Part shown: piece after piece, positions 56,826-64,000 of the stretch
How positions within the stretch are numbered: the first letter of the stretch is position 1
Layout: every line of letters starts with the position of its first letter
Source of the DNA: Geobacter sp.
GTDB taxonomy: Bacteria; Desulfobacterota; Desulfuromonadia; Geobacterales; Geobacteraceae
Assembly (NCBI GenBank): GCA_003314535.1
Contig: POSG01000017.1
Span: forward strand, 1-64,000
Direction of reading: 5' to 3'
Length of the DNA stretch: 64,000 bases
Program-made: the position numbers and the translations under genes
Notes under the pieces: generated by a model
Told to the model about the DNA's origin: nothing
The model's database searches: none
Seen by the model: only the letters and a program-made list of their open reading frames with translations

Positions 56826-58322
56826 ATGAGCGCGGAACAGGAATACGCACCGGCAGTCCCCGGATCACCGGAAGTTCAGGAGTCGCTCCTGGAAGAGATC
56901 GTGCAGGCGACCAGGCTGAAACCCGCCGACGAGGCATACTCCATAACCCGCAAGGGCGTCGAAGCGCTGATAGCCCAGCTCCTGGAGCCGGGGAAGGAAA
57001 CCTTCAGGGTTTCCAAGGCGGGGCTGGACGACATGATCGCCGAGATCGACCGGAAACTGAGCAGCCAGGTTAACGAGATTCTTCATCACGAGGATTTCCA
57101 GAAGCTGGAATCCGCCTGGCGCTCACTGGATTTCCTCGTGGACAGGACCGATTTCCGGGAAAACATCAAGATCGAAATGCTCCATGTCATGAAGGACGAA
57201 CTCCTGGAAGATTTCGAAGATGCGCCGGAAGTCGTCAAGTCGGGGCTGTACAAAACCGTCTATACCAGCGAATACGGGCAGTTCGGCGGCAAACCCTATG
57301 CCTGCCTGATCGGCAACTATGAATTCGGCGCCGGTCCCCAGGACATATGGCTTCTCCAGCATACCGCGGCGGTGGCCGCCATGGCGCACACGCCGTTCAT
57401 TGCCGCCGCAGCGCCGGATTTTTTCGGCGTCGAGGACTTCACTACCCTGCCCAACCTCAAGGATATCAAATCGATCCTCGAAGGGCCGCAGTATATCAAA
57501 TGGCAGTCGTTCCGGGAAACCGAGGATGCGCGTTACGTGGGCCTGGCGCTCCCCCGTTTTCTGCTCCGGCTCCCCTACGGCCCGGAAACCCAGCCGGTGA
57601 AGAGCTTCAACTACCAGGAGAGCGTTTCCGCCAGCCACGAGCACTACAACTGGGGCAATGCGGCCTTCGCCTTCGCCACGCGGATAACCGACAGCTTCGC
57701 GAAATACCGCTGGTGCGCCAACGTGATCGGCCCCCGCGGGGGAGGCGCGGTGGAGGACCTGCCGCTGCACCAGTACGAAGCCATGGGGGCCATACAGACC
57801 AAGATCCCGACGGAAGTCCTCATTTCCGAGAGGAGGGAGTTCGAACTGGCGGAAGAGGGCTTCATGGCCCTCACCATGCGCAAGGGGAGCGACAACGCGG
57901 CTTTTTTCTCGGCCAACTCGGTCCAGAAGCCCAAGTACTTCGGCATCAGCAAGGAAGGCAAAGAGGCGGAGCTCAACTACAAGCTCGGCCTGCAGCTCCC
58001 CTACATGTTCATCATCAGCCGGCTGGCGCACTACCTGAAGGTGATTCAGCGGGAGAACATCGGCACCTGGAAGGAGCGGAGCGACTTGGAGATCGAGCTG
58101 AACAACTGGATCCGTCAGTACGTCTCCGACATGGACAACCCCATGCCCGGCGTCAGGAGCCGCAGGCCGCTCAGGCAGGCGGAGATCGGCGTGGAGGAGG
58201 TCCCGGGCGAGCCGGGGTGGTACCGGGTTTCCTTGAAGGTGCGGCCTCATTTCAAGTACATGGGTGCGTATTTCACCCTGTCGCTGGTGGGCAAGCTGGA
58301 CAAGGAGGTCAGCGCGGCGTGA
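56826..58322 (+). CDS. tssC: Type VI secretion sheath protein TssC (VipB)
   Basis: The 498-residue protein is full-length TssC. It shows EILHHEDFQKLESAWRSLDF, FGVEDFTTLPNLKDI, LALPRFLLRLPYGP, NWGNAAFAFA and SRLAHYLKVIQRENIG, all conserved. The C-terminus with RPHFKYMGAYFTLSLVGKLD completes the interlocking sheath strands. GGAGG precedes the ATG. Downstream the base composition changes sharply to AT-rich cargo DNA. Confidence 0.97.
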   Translation: MSAEQEYAPAVPGSPEVQESLLEEIVQATRLKPADEAYSITRKGVEALIAQLLEPGKETFRVSKAGLDDMIAEIDRKLSSQVNEILHHEDFQKLESAWRSLDFLVDRTDFRENIKIEMLHVMKDELLEDFEDAPEVVKSGLYKTVYTSEYGQFGGKPYACLIGNYEFGAGPQDIWLLQHTAAVAAMAHTPFIAAAAPDFFGVEDFTTLPNLKDIKSILEGPQYIKWQSFRETEDARYVGLALPRFLLRLPYGPETQPVKSFNYQESVSASHEHYNWGNAAFAFATRITDSFAKYRWCANVIGPRGGGAVEDLPLHQYEAMGAIQTKIPTEVLISERREFELAEEGFMALTMRKGSDNAAFFSANSVQKPKYFGISKEGKEAELNYKLGLQLPYMFIISRLAHYLKVIQRENIGTWKERSDLEIELNNWIRQYVSDMDNPMPGVRSRRPLRQAEIGVEEVPGEPGWYRVSLKVRPHFKYMGAYFTLSLVGKLDKEVSAA

Positions 58323-58371
58323 TCCCACTTGGCAAACAAGAAAGCTCTTCAAGTACATTTTGGGGGATGGG

Positions 58372-58968
58372 TTGATAAGGAGGCAAACCATTAAGAGATT
58401 GTCTTTGATTTCAGTGTTTCTTTGCTGTTTCTGTGTTACGGCTATTGCTCCCAGATTGGCCAATGGACAGTCAATTCCATTGCCCGAAGGCATTATGAAG
58501 GATGCCTTTACAATCAATGGTTTGCATGTCATTGGCGTTGAATCAGATAGTGATCAACGCCTTCGATGGGCAACATGGGGAATCCATTCTAAAGGCGGCA
58601 TGTCAATCGTATTGGCGTTGTTGACTAAAACGTCAAATGGAATGTCAATTCTTTGGTCAATGGAAAAACATGATTGTTATGAACCTCAATTGATAAGACT
58701 TACCAGTTGGCGATACGGACAGTATCCGATTGTAGCGCTTAGTTTCCAATATGGTGCTTTATCAGAACAGTTAGAACTTTATGGAATTGACTTGAAAACC
58801 CAGCCAAAAAAGCTAGGTGAAAAAATTGGAGAAAAGATCGAATGGAGCATCAGCGCTACTGGTGAGGGTATAATGGTAGTGCATTCGAAATCCAAAAACG
58901 GAATAATGCAAACTTGTTATCGATGGAACAATAAAGCCCTGAGTTTGGAAAAAGCAAGATGCAATTAA
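58372..58968 (+). CDS. Secreted protein of unknown function in the T6SS cargo segment
   Basis: With TTG 58372 (GGGGGA upstream) the protein has 198 residues and a signal peptide (basic start, then LSLISVFLCCFCVTAIA, cleavage near ANG). The mature part is mostly strands with Trp-rich turns (LRWATWGIHSKGG, SILWSMEKHD) and no catalytic motif. It is much more AT-rich than tssC, which suggests recent acquisition. It could be a periplasmic immunity protein whose effector is elsewhere, or a secreted orphan. No family recognised; the start is uncertain because no ATG lies at the N-terminus. Confidence 0.55.
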   Translation: MIRRQTIKRLSLISVFLCCFCVTAIAPRLANGQSIPLPEGIMKDAFTINGLHVIGVESDSDQRLRWATWGIHSKGGMSIVLALLTKTSNGMSILWSMEKHDCYEPQLIRLTSWRYGQYPIVALSFQYGALSEQLELYGIDLKTQPKKLGEKIGEKIEWSISATGEGIMVVHSKSKNGIMQTCYRWNNKALSLEKARCN

Positions 58969-59083
58969 TTCATTAAGTAATGGAGGCAAATATACTAAAT
59001 GGCTGTACATATCTTTTGAATCAAAATTATAAAGAATAAGCTTTTTATGTGGATTATTAATATCAAAAAAAGGAGAGAATTCC

Positions 59084-59422
59084 ATGTCACGAATTTTCGA
59101 AGGATATTGCACGTGGTACAGATTGGCGGGAAGAACTACAGCAAGTGGAGAAATGTATAGTGACAACACTATGACTGCCGCAATGACAGCTGAAAAAGCT
59201 CGATTAAACACAATGGTCACTGTCTGCTGCAAAAGCACTAACATGTGTATTAAAGTCAGGGTGAATGATAGAGGACCGTTTATGAGGGAGCCGAATGGAA
59301 AAGCTGTGCGACCATTACGACCGGATCAAAATATCGTGATCGATTTGACTCCAGCTGCTTTTAAGCAATTGGCTGGAAATACTGGAGTCGGCAAGGTGAT
59401 GGTCACGGTGGAGGTGCCGTGA
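59084..59422 (+). CDS. RlpA-like double-psi beta-barrel protein, candidate T6SS effector
   Basis: The 112-residue protein is a bare RlpA-like barrel: YCTWYRLAGRTTASGEMYSDN, TAAMTAEKARLNTMVTV, then IKVRVNDRGPF with the Asp thought to be catalytic in RlpA-type lytic transglycosylases, and VIDLTPAAFKQLAG. It has no signal peptide, although such enzymes act on peptidoglycan. That fits delivery by the secretion machine encoded around it. AAGGAG precedes the ATG. The next gene overlaps its stop and has a signal peptide, the usual arrangement for a periplasmic immunity protein. Activity and export by T6SS are inferred. Confidence 0.7.
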   Translation: MSRIFEGYCTWYRLAGRTTASGEMYSDNTMTAAMTAEKARLNTMVTVCCKSTNMCIKVRVNDRGPFMREPNGKAVRPLRPDQNIVIDLTPAAFKQLAGNTGVGKVMVTVEVP

Positions 59423-59883
59423 TGTTGAATTTTGTGGGCAAAACATTGTTTTTCGTTTTTCTGTGTCTTCTTGCAACCAATTCGTTAGCTACGGACCTCT
59501 TTGAGATCTCACTTGCCAAATTTCCATTGAAGAAACCAGAAAGAATATCTGGAATAGAAATAAAACTGAATTCAGGACGGATTTATTCTATTTCTCAATT
59601 CCCTATGGGATGGAATGTTATTGTTAACAACGATCCGTCTTGGATGACGTCATTTAAGGGCAGTATCTCTGTAGGCGCAGCAGCTCTTGATCAGAAAGAC
59701 AAAATAATGCTGGATCACTTCCTGGTAGTAGAAAAACTAAAAGATTCGATCATCTCAAAGGATGTGCCATTTTCTGTGGAGTTGGACGTATATGTCATCG
59801 ATTTCAGTAATGATGAAGAAAGGATAATTCACGCAGGAAAAGAAATGTTTGAAGTAAGAAAAATAAAGGGCGCGAAAAAATGA
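59422..59883 (+). CDS. Exported protein, candidate immunity partner of the RlpA-like protein
   Basis: The 153-residue protein starts with a signal peptide (FVGKTLFFVFLCLLATNSLA, cleavage near residue 22). The mature part is about 130 residues, strand-rich, with no recognised family. The ATG at 59422 shares its base with the stop codon of the RlpA-like gene; GTG 59419 is an alternative start, and GGAGG lies 7 nt before the ATG. Periplasmic location, coupling and AT-rich composition match an immunity protein for a peptidoglycan-targeting effector. This is inferred from layout only. Confidence 0.6.
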   Translation: MLNFVGKTLFFVFLCLLATNSLATDLFEISLAKFPLKKPERISGIEIKLNSGRIYSISQFPMGWNVIVNNDPSWMTSFKGSISVGAAALDQKDKIMLDHFLVVEKLKDSIISKDVPFSVELDVYVIDFSNDEERIIHAGKEMFEVRKIKGAKK

Positions 59884-59951
59884 TTCGCTGGAAAGATGGG
59901 AGTTGCGACTCCCCCTTACGGGGGTAATAACACACAAGGAGGAAGCAAGCT

Positions 59952-60440
59952 ATGCCAATGCCATGTCACATGACGCTGTCAGGAGAAAAACAAGGAAAAA
60001 TTGACGGATCATGCGAAATGCAGGGTCGGGAAAATACTATCCTCGTGTACCAACTCGACCATGACATTCACATCCCTCGCGATGTTCATTCCGGGCTTGC
60101 CAGTGGTAAAAGGGTCCATGGACCTCTGACAATAACAAAAATGTATGACAAGAGTTCCCCAAAGCTCTACCAGGCCCTCTGCACCGGCGAGCACATGAAA
60201 GAAGTCACTCTCAAATTCTATAGGATAAACAAACAAGGAGTGGAAGAACATTATTTCACCACTAAACTGGAAGACTCGATTGTTGTTGAGGTTAAGCCCT
60301 ACATGCCAATTACGTTTGCAGCAGACAGCGAACCATACGGACATATGGAACAAGTAGGATTTACTTACAAGAAGATCAAGTGGACTTGGGAGCCGAACGG
60401 CATAGAAGCGGAAGATTCTTGGATGGCACCGAAAAGCTGA
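59952..60440 (+). CDS. hcp: Hcp-family tube protein (TssD) of type VI secretion
   Basis: The 162-residue protein has the Hcp fold. It contains MTLSGEKQGKIDGSC at the start, VYQLDHDIHIPRD, the HGPLTITKMYDKSSPKLYQA strand-loop, and IVVEVKPYM with the following EQVGFTYKKIKWTWE. GGAGG lies before the ATG. It forms the inner tube fired by sheath contraction and can carry small effectors in its lumen. Its place right after the effector-immunity-like pair supports loading of that protein by this Hcp. Confidence 0.93.
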   Translation: MPMPCHMTLSGEKQGKIDGSCEMQGRENTILVYQLDHDIHIPRDVHSGLASGKRVHGPLTITKMYDKSSPKLYQALCTGEHMKEVTLKFYRINKQGVEEHYFTTKLEDSIVVEVKPYMPITFAADSEPYGHMEQVGFTYKKIKWTWEPNGIEAEDSWMAPKS

Positions 60441-60469
60441 TTCCCAAATACTGCTTCCCTTTAAAAACG

Positions 60470-60492
60470 TGCCCTCCCGGCGACGGGGGGGC
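60470..60492. terminator. GC-rich hairpin after hcp
   Basis: GCCCTCCCG (60470-60478) pairs with CGGGGGGGC (60483-60491 region) with one wobble and a 4-nt loop. T-rich DNA follows after 12 nt, so termination may be partial. Between it and the next gene (to 60643) I see nothing else. Confidence 0.4.
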
Positions 60493-60643
60493 ATGCTGCC
60501 ATTTTCTTATTATGCGTAATAAGCGTTAGCTGGCATGCATCAAACAACATTCAAAGAAGTAATAGGTCAGATGCTAAGAATTACAAGGCAGTAATATTAC
60601 AATGTCGGTGGACAAATTTATTCATTTGTGGAGGGCGCATATT

Positions 60644-61375
60644 ATGAAAAAATCAATAATAATATTCTTGGTAGTCATTTCAAGTAATTCCGCCTTCGCC
60701 GGCTTCGATCTCGGCGGCATTATCAGTGCAGGGACGGACTTGACCAAGGCTGCAATCCTCACGGACGGTGAAGTCAAGCAACTCGCTTCGGACGCGAGCC
60801 AGGCCACCGACAAGCTCAACCCGGTCGCGCCGCCTGTCAGCCCTTATGCAAAGCGGATCAGCAAGCTCACTAAGGGCATGAAATTCGAAGGCAACGTCAA
60901 ACCCACTATCAAGGTCTACATGGTAAAGGACGTCAACGCCTTCGCCATGGCCGACGGGACGGTCCGTGTGTTCTCCGGCCTTATGGACCGGATGAGCGAT
61001 GACGAGGTGCGATATGTCATTGGACACGAGATCGGCCACGTGAATCTGGGCCATTCCAAGAAAGCGTTGCAGACGGCTTATACCACCTCGGCTGCCCGAA
61101 AGGTGGGGGCGGCTTCGGGCGGCACGGTTGCGGCGCTTTCCGATTCGGCCCTTGGCGACCTGGCGGAGAAGCTGGTGCATGCCCAGTATTCCCAGGCACA
61201 CGAAAACGACGCGGACATGTATGCCCTGAAACTTATGAAAGCCAACAGGTATGACCCGAAGGCAGCAGTGAGCGCCCTGCGCAAGCTGGAGAAAATGTAC
61301 GGCAACGAAAGCAGCGTGTTTGCCAGCCACCCCGCGCCGGGCGACCGGGCCAACTCGCTGGAAAAAGCGCTGTGA
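60644..61375 (+). CDS. Exported M48-family zinc metallopeptidase
   Basis: The 243-residue protein has a signal peptide (MKKSIIIFLVVISSNSAFAG) and a compact M48 peptidase domain. The zinc site is VIGHEIGHVNLGH near residue 127, the third ligand Glu lies in SQAHENDADMYALK, and the C-terminal SHPAPGDRANSLE motif is conserved in this group. I chose ATG 60644 (GGAGGG upstream) because it begins the signal peptide. BepA/LoiP-like relatives are periplasmic quality-control proteases. Here it sits between hcp and tssE and returns to the GC-rich composition of the locus, so it may process secretion components. Confidence 0.87.
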   Translation: MKKSIIIFLVVISSNSAFAGFDLGGIISAGTDLTKAAILTDGEVKQLASDASQATDKLNPVAPPVSPYAKRISKLTKGMKFEGNVKPTIKVYMVKDVNAFAMADGTVRVFSGLMDRMSDDEVRYVIGHEIGHVNLGHSKKALQTAYTTSAARKVGAASGGTVAALSDSALGDLAEKLVHAQYSQAHENDADMYALKLMKANRYDPKAAVSALRKLEKMYGNESSVFASHPAPGDRANSLEKAL

Positions 61376-61562
61376 AGAAACGGTAGATAGGTTAAAGGCT
61401 GAAGGAATTTATTCGGAGTTTTCGCATATTCGTCATTCAATCAACACAGGATTAGTCATTGGTGGCTCAGGCGCATCAACTTCTGACGAATAAAAGCCGG
61501 AAGTAAGCGCTTTTACCTTCAGCCTTCAGCCTCATGACCTGCTTTTGCGAGGTGTCCCAACC

Positions 61563-61976
61563 ATGCACGAACAACGTTTGTCCGAGCGGATCAGGGCACA
61601 GGAGCAACAGCCTGGGAGGCGCGGAGGCAGAGACGACCGCAAGCTGTGCGTAGACTCGATTATAGACCACCTGCAGCGGATTCTCAATACCCGGCAGGGC
61701 AACGTCCTGATCGCCGATGACTACGGGGTCCCCGATTTCCTGGATTTTCTCCAGACCTACCCCGATTCGGTACGTGAAATAGAGGAGAGTATCCGCAGTG
61801 CCATCGACAAGTATGAGCCGAGGCTGTCGGGGGCAAGTGTTACGTTCATTCCGAGGGAGGACGATGATCTGACCCTGCGCTTTCAGATCATCGCCTTCCT
61901 GGCGATGGAAGGGGATCGGCAAGTCCTTTTTGAAACGGTAGTGGACACGGACGGCAGGGTTCGCGTGCGATTATAA
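61563..61976 (+). CDS. tssE: Type VI secretion baseplate protein TssE (gp25-like)
   Basis: The 137-residue protein has the gp25 lysozyme-like fold of the baseplate wedge. It contains DSIIDHLQRILNTRQGN, YGVPDFLDFL, and the C-terminal RLSGASVTFIPREDDDLTLR followed by a strand-rich end. I chose ATG 61563; TTG 61545 is an alternative. TssE triggers sheath growth on the baseplate. It is separated from tssC by the cargo segment, and the other baseplate genes (tssF, tssG, tssK) are not in the window. Confidence 0.88.
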   Translation: MHEQRLSERIRAQEQQPGRRGGRDDRKLCVDSIIDHLQRILNTRQGNVLIADDYGVPDFLDFLQTYPDSVREIEESIRSAIDKYEPRLSGASVTFIPREDDDLTLRFQIIAFLAMEGDRQVLFETVVDTDGRVRVRL

Positions 61977-62081
61977 ATATTCGACCCCCTCATCCGGGCT
62001 TCGCCCGTCCTTTCCCTTGATGGCGAGGGCATTACCGCACGACTGTCTCTATTGAGGGAGAAGGTTGCCCAGAGGGGCGGT

Positions 62082-63476
62082 TCATTCGCTCCGTGCTGAC
62101 AGCGGCCTCTGGCGGGTCCTGCCCAGGCGTTTCATGAGCTTCCACAGCGGCCCCTTGACCGGGAAGCTGCGCAAAGCCGCCAGCATGGCGTCGCTCATGT
62201 TGATCTCGAGGCCCGGTACCACCCAGTTCCTGCGCTCCATGGCCTCGTTTGTTACCAGATCGCAGAGACTGTCTTTCACGTGGGGAGAGAGGTAAAAGAC
62301 CGGTTCGAGCAACGGGGTGCCTGGTCCGATGATGCCATCCTCGATTGCTTTCAGATAAAGGCCGGTGCCGGGGAATATCCGGATTCCCGTCATCCCGATG
62401 ACAGCGGTCGGCTCAACCTCGTCCATCAGGTCGAAGCTTTCCAGAACCGTGTACTCGGTTTCTCCCGGTCCGCCGAAGAGGATGTAATGGGCGAAATCCA
62501 CACCGGCATCGCGGCACAGTGCCGAGGCGGAACGGATATCATCGGGGCCGAAGGACTTGCCGAGGCTCCTGAGCATCGTTGGCGATCCGGAGTCCGTGCC
62601 GAATTCCATCGCATCGCAGCCCGCTTCCACCATGAGACGAACCAGTTCGGGCGAGATGAAACCCGGGTTGATGAAAGCCGACCAGTTCAGCTTGAGCCCG
62701 GAGCCGATGATGGCCCTGCAGAGGGATTCGGCGAAGTCCATGGGATAGTTGAAGATATCATCGACGAAATAGATGTATTCCGTGCCAAAATTTTCTACGA
62801 GTTCACGGATTTCATGAAGAATTTCGTCAATATTCCGCAGGCGGACCCGGCTGCCCTCCAGGATGGGATAGGTGCAGTAGGTGCAGGAGAAGGGGCAGCC
62901 GCGCTTGGTCTGCAGGTTGGCCATTCCCCCTTCCCGATTGTAGCGTTCCACCGGGAAAAGGTTCCGTTCCGGTTTGCCGATCGTCTCCACGGGGTGGGGA
63001 GGCAGGAATGAGACTTCGCCTTTTACGAGAACCCCGGGAAGATGGAGGGGATTTTCATTCCGGGCAAGGCACTCCAGCAGGCGGGGGAGCACGTCCTCTC
63101 CTTCGCCCACTATGCCGTAGTCTCCGTCAAGGGATTCGAGGATCTCCCGCGGCATGAGGGAATACCCGGAACCGCCGAGAATGATGACCGTCCTGCCGCG
63201 ACAGAGGTCCACAACCTTCCTGACTCCTGCCAGGTAGGAGCGGGACCCGGGAAAGGTTACGTTATCGATGTTGCGGATGGATATGACAACGGCATCGGGC
63301 AAGGAGGCGGAAAAAGCCTCGGCAACGGTTGCCTCCGGATCATCCTCGAAACAGAGGTCTATCGCCCGAATTCCATGGCCTGCCGCTTCCAGGGGACCGG
63401 CAAGGAAGGCGAGACCAAGTGGGAAAACCGGGTAGGGGCTCTTCTCGCGGTTTGCAGAGATGAGGAGAATGTCCAT
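62082..63476 (-). CDS. B12-binding-domain radical SAM protein
   Basis: The 464-residue protein has an N-terminal cobalamin-binding Rossmann domain (about 1-150, with VVISIRNIDN and VIILGGSGYSLMP), no DxHxxG motif, and a radical SAM barrel whose cluster Cys lie in RGCPFSCTYCTYP near residue 195. FVDDIFN, EFGTDSGS and HYILFGGPGET are the usual barrel motifs of this class. Enzymes with this layout methylate or cyclise unactivated carbons or change lipid chains. Its start shares a base with the stop of the thioesterase gene, so it belongs to a minus-strand operon entering from the right. The substrate is unknown; a fatty-acyl chain is suggested only by the thioesterase. Confidence 0.88.
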   Translation of the reverse strand: MDILLISANREKSPYPVFPLGLAFLAGPLEAAGHGIRAIDLCFEDDPEATVAEAFSASLPDAVVISIRNIDNVTFPGSRSYLAGVRKVVDLCRGRTVIILGGSGYSLMPREILESLDGDYGIVGEGEDVLPRLLECLARNENPLHLPGVLVKGEVSFLPPHPVETIGKPERNLFPVERYNREGGMANLQTKRGCPFSCTYCTYPILEGSRVRLRNIDEILHEIRELVENFGTEYIYFVDDIFNYPMDFAESLCRAIIGSGLKLNWSAFINPGFISPELVRLMVEAGCDAMEFGTDSGSPTMLRSLGKSFGPDDIRSASALCRDAGVDFAHYILFGGPGETEYTVLESFDLMDEVEPTAVIGMTGIRIFPGTGLYLKAIEDGIIGPGTPLLEPVFYLSPHVKDSLCDLVTNEAMERRNWVVPGLEINMSDAMLAALRSFPVKGPLWKLMKRLGRTRQRPLSARSE

Positions 63477-63895
63477 CAGACCTCCAGGTACGCCAGCAGC
63501 CTGTCGATCCTTTCGCTGATAACCGGCGGGAGAGTGAACTGGAGGATGCCGTTCAGGTCGGTGAGCACCAGGACACAGCGGCCCGCAGCACGAAGAGAAT
63601 CGTCGGGGCCGAGGATTTCGCAGACGAATTCCATGGTTGCGGTTTCGGTCCGCTTTACGGAGGTCATGACTTTCAGTTCTTCATTGAAGAGGGATGGTTT
63701 CCTGTACTTCAACTGGAGATCCACGACCGGCGCCATGTAGCCCAGCGAGAATACCTGGTCTGCGTCCAGCTCGAACATGCCGGCCAGTTCGTTCCTCCCC
63801 ACTTCCATCCAGGAGACGTAATTGCCGTGCCATGCCACACGGTAGGAGTCCACTTCGTTGAACCTGACGCGTATCCTGGTTTCATGGTATTTCAT
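63476..63895 (-). CDS. Hotdog-fold acyl-CoA thioesterase (YbgC/4-hydroxybenzoyl-CoA type)
   Basis: The 139-residue protein has the RVRFNEVDSYRVAWHGNYV signature with the catalytic Asp16, then the YVSWMEVGRNELAG helix. The hotdog strands carry VVDLQLKYRKPSLFNEEL. The usual length is 130-145, so it is complete. It overlaps the upstream gene end by 4 bp (ATGA at 63892-63895). It probably hydrolyses an acyl-CoA or acyl-ACP in the same pathway as the radical SAM protein. Confidence 0.88.
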   Translation of the reverse strand: MKYHETRIRVRFNEVDSYRVAWHGNYVSWMEVGRNELAGMFELDADQVFSLGYMAPVVDLQLKYRKPSLFNEELKVMTSVKRTETATMEFVCEILGPDDSLRAAGRCVLVLTDLNGILQFTLPPVISERIDRLLAYLEV

Positions 63896-64000
63896 AGGGA
63901 CCGCGCTGCCTCGCTTTCAATCCAGCGGTTGTACTTCTTCAGCGCATCTCCGGCGCCGACCTCGTGATATTTGGTTACCCCCGCATCACGCAAAGCCAGA
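63892..64000 (-). CDS. C-terminal end of a gene entering from the right (partial)
   Basis: The last 35 codons read LALRDAGVTKYHEVGAGDAL, then a helix (KKYNRWIES) and a short tail before TGA. The HEVGAGDAL turn resembles the C-terminal EVGPG motif of malonyl-CoA:ACP transacylases, which would fit an acyl-chain operon with the thioesterase, but 35 residues are too few for a firm call. Confidence 0.5.
   Translation of the reverse strand, partial: LALRDAGVTKYHEVGAGDALKKYNRWIESEAARSL

Noticed and set aside
57123-58532. 469-codon minus-strand open frame opposite tssC
   Set aside because: Antisense shadow of a conserved gene, with the arginine/leucine/valine-heavy composition typical of GC-rich shadows.

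Overview
The window looks like a chromosome segment of a Geobacter-type bacterium (Desulfuromonadota). This is inferred from the GC-rich conserved genes, the density of sensor kinases and chemotaxis proteins, and the gatC-gatA-gatB order; no rRNA or other decisive marker is present. Roughly the left 40% (1-25.8 kb) is accessory DNA stacked at one tRNA-Phe gene. The rest is ordinary chromosome, plus a type VI secretion (T6SS) locus.

Left island (1 to about 7.8 kb, mostly minus strand): an IS21-family end with the last codons of istB; a hypothetical gene; a membrane/coiled-coil protein overlapping a tyrosine recombinase; a small HTH-like protein; a structured intergenic region; a TOPRIM/DUF3631 primase-helicase; an AlpA-type regulator; and a P4-type integrase. 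The integrase lies next to a 33-bp copy of the tRNA-Phe 3' end (7773-7805). A 2.3-kb segment follows with an antibiotic-biosynthesis-monooxygenase-like gene, a truncated SDR remnant and an intact SDR gene. It ends at a second, 50-bp copy of the tRNA end (10120-10169).

Second island (10120-25802, AT-rich): it is bounded by that 50-bp repeat and the intact tRNA-Phe (25757-25832, minus), and both ends carry a GGTACAA-N4-GGTACAA motif. It encodes an integrase, an excisionase-like HTH protein, a Rep_trans-like replication initiator, a serine recombinase, a probable defence block and a type III restriction-modification pair. The defence block holds a class III cyclase-like protein, a signal-peptide/membrane protein, a TIR protein and an FRG protein. 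The TIR and FRG genes are each followed by an integron attC-like hairpin site, so they look like gene cassettes without a visible integron integrase.

Chromosome (25.9-49.6 kb): an EF-P paralogue with an arginine-tipped loop, a P2-type Ca2+-ATPase-like pump, a UvrD/PcrA helicase and the GatCAB amidotransferase. Next come a two-component pair with a periplasmic solute-binding sensor, a chemotaxis receptor, a hybrid kinase, a GNAT-like protein, a serpin, a YbhB-like protein, a MASE3 kinase and an ion-transporter-superfamily permease.

T6SS locus (49.75-62.0 kb, plus strand): tssL, tssM, a tagF-tssA fusion, tssB, tssC, an AT-rich cargo segment, hcp, a secreted M48 peptidase and tssE. The cargo segment holds a secreted orphan, then an RlpA-like protein without a signal peptide that overlaps a gene with one, which resembles an effector-immunity pair. 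TssJ, K, F, G, H and VgrG are not in the window. The last 2 kb holds a B12-binding radical SAM gene, a hotdog thioesterase gene and the end of a further gene, all on the minus strand.
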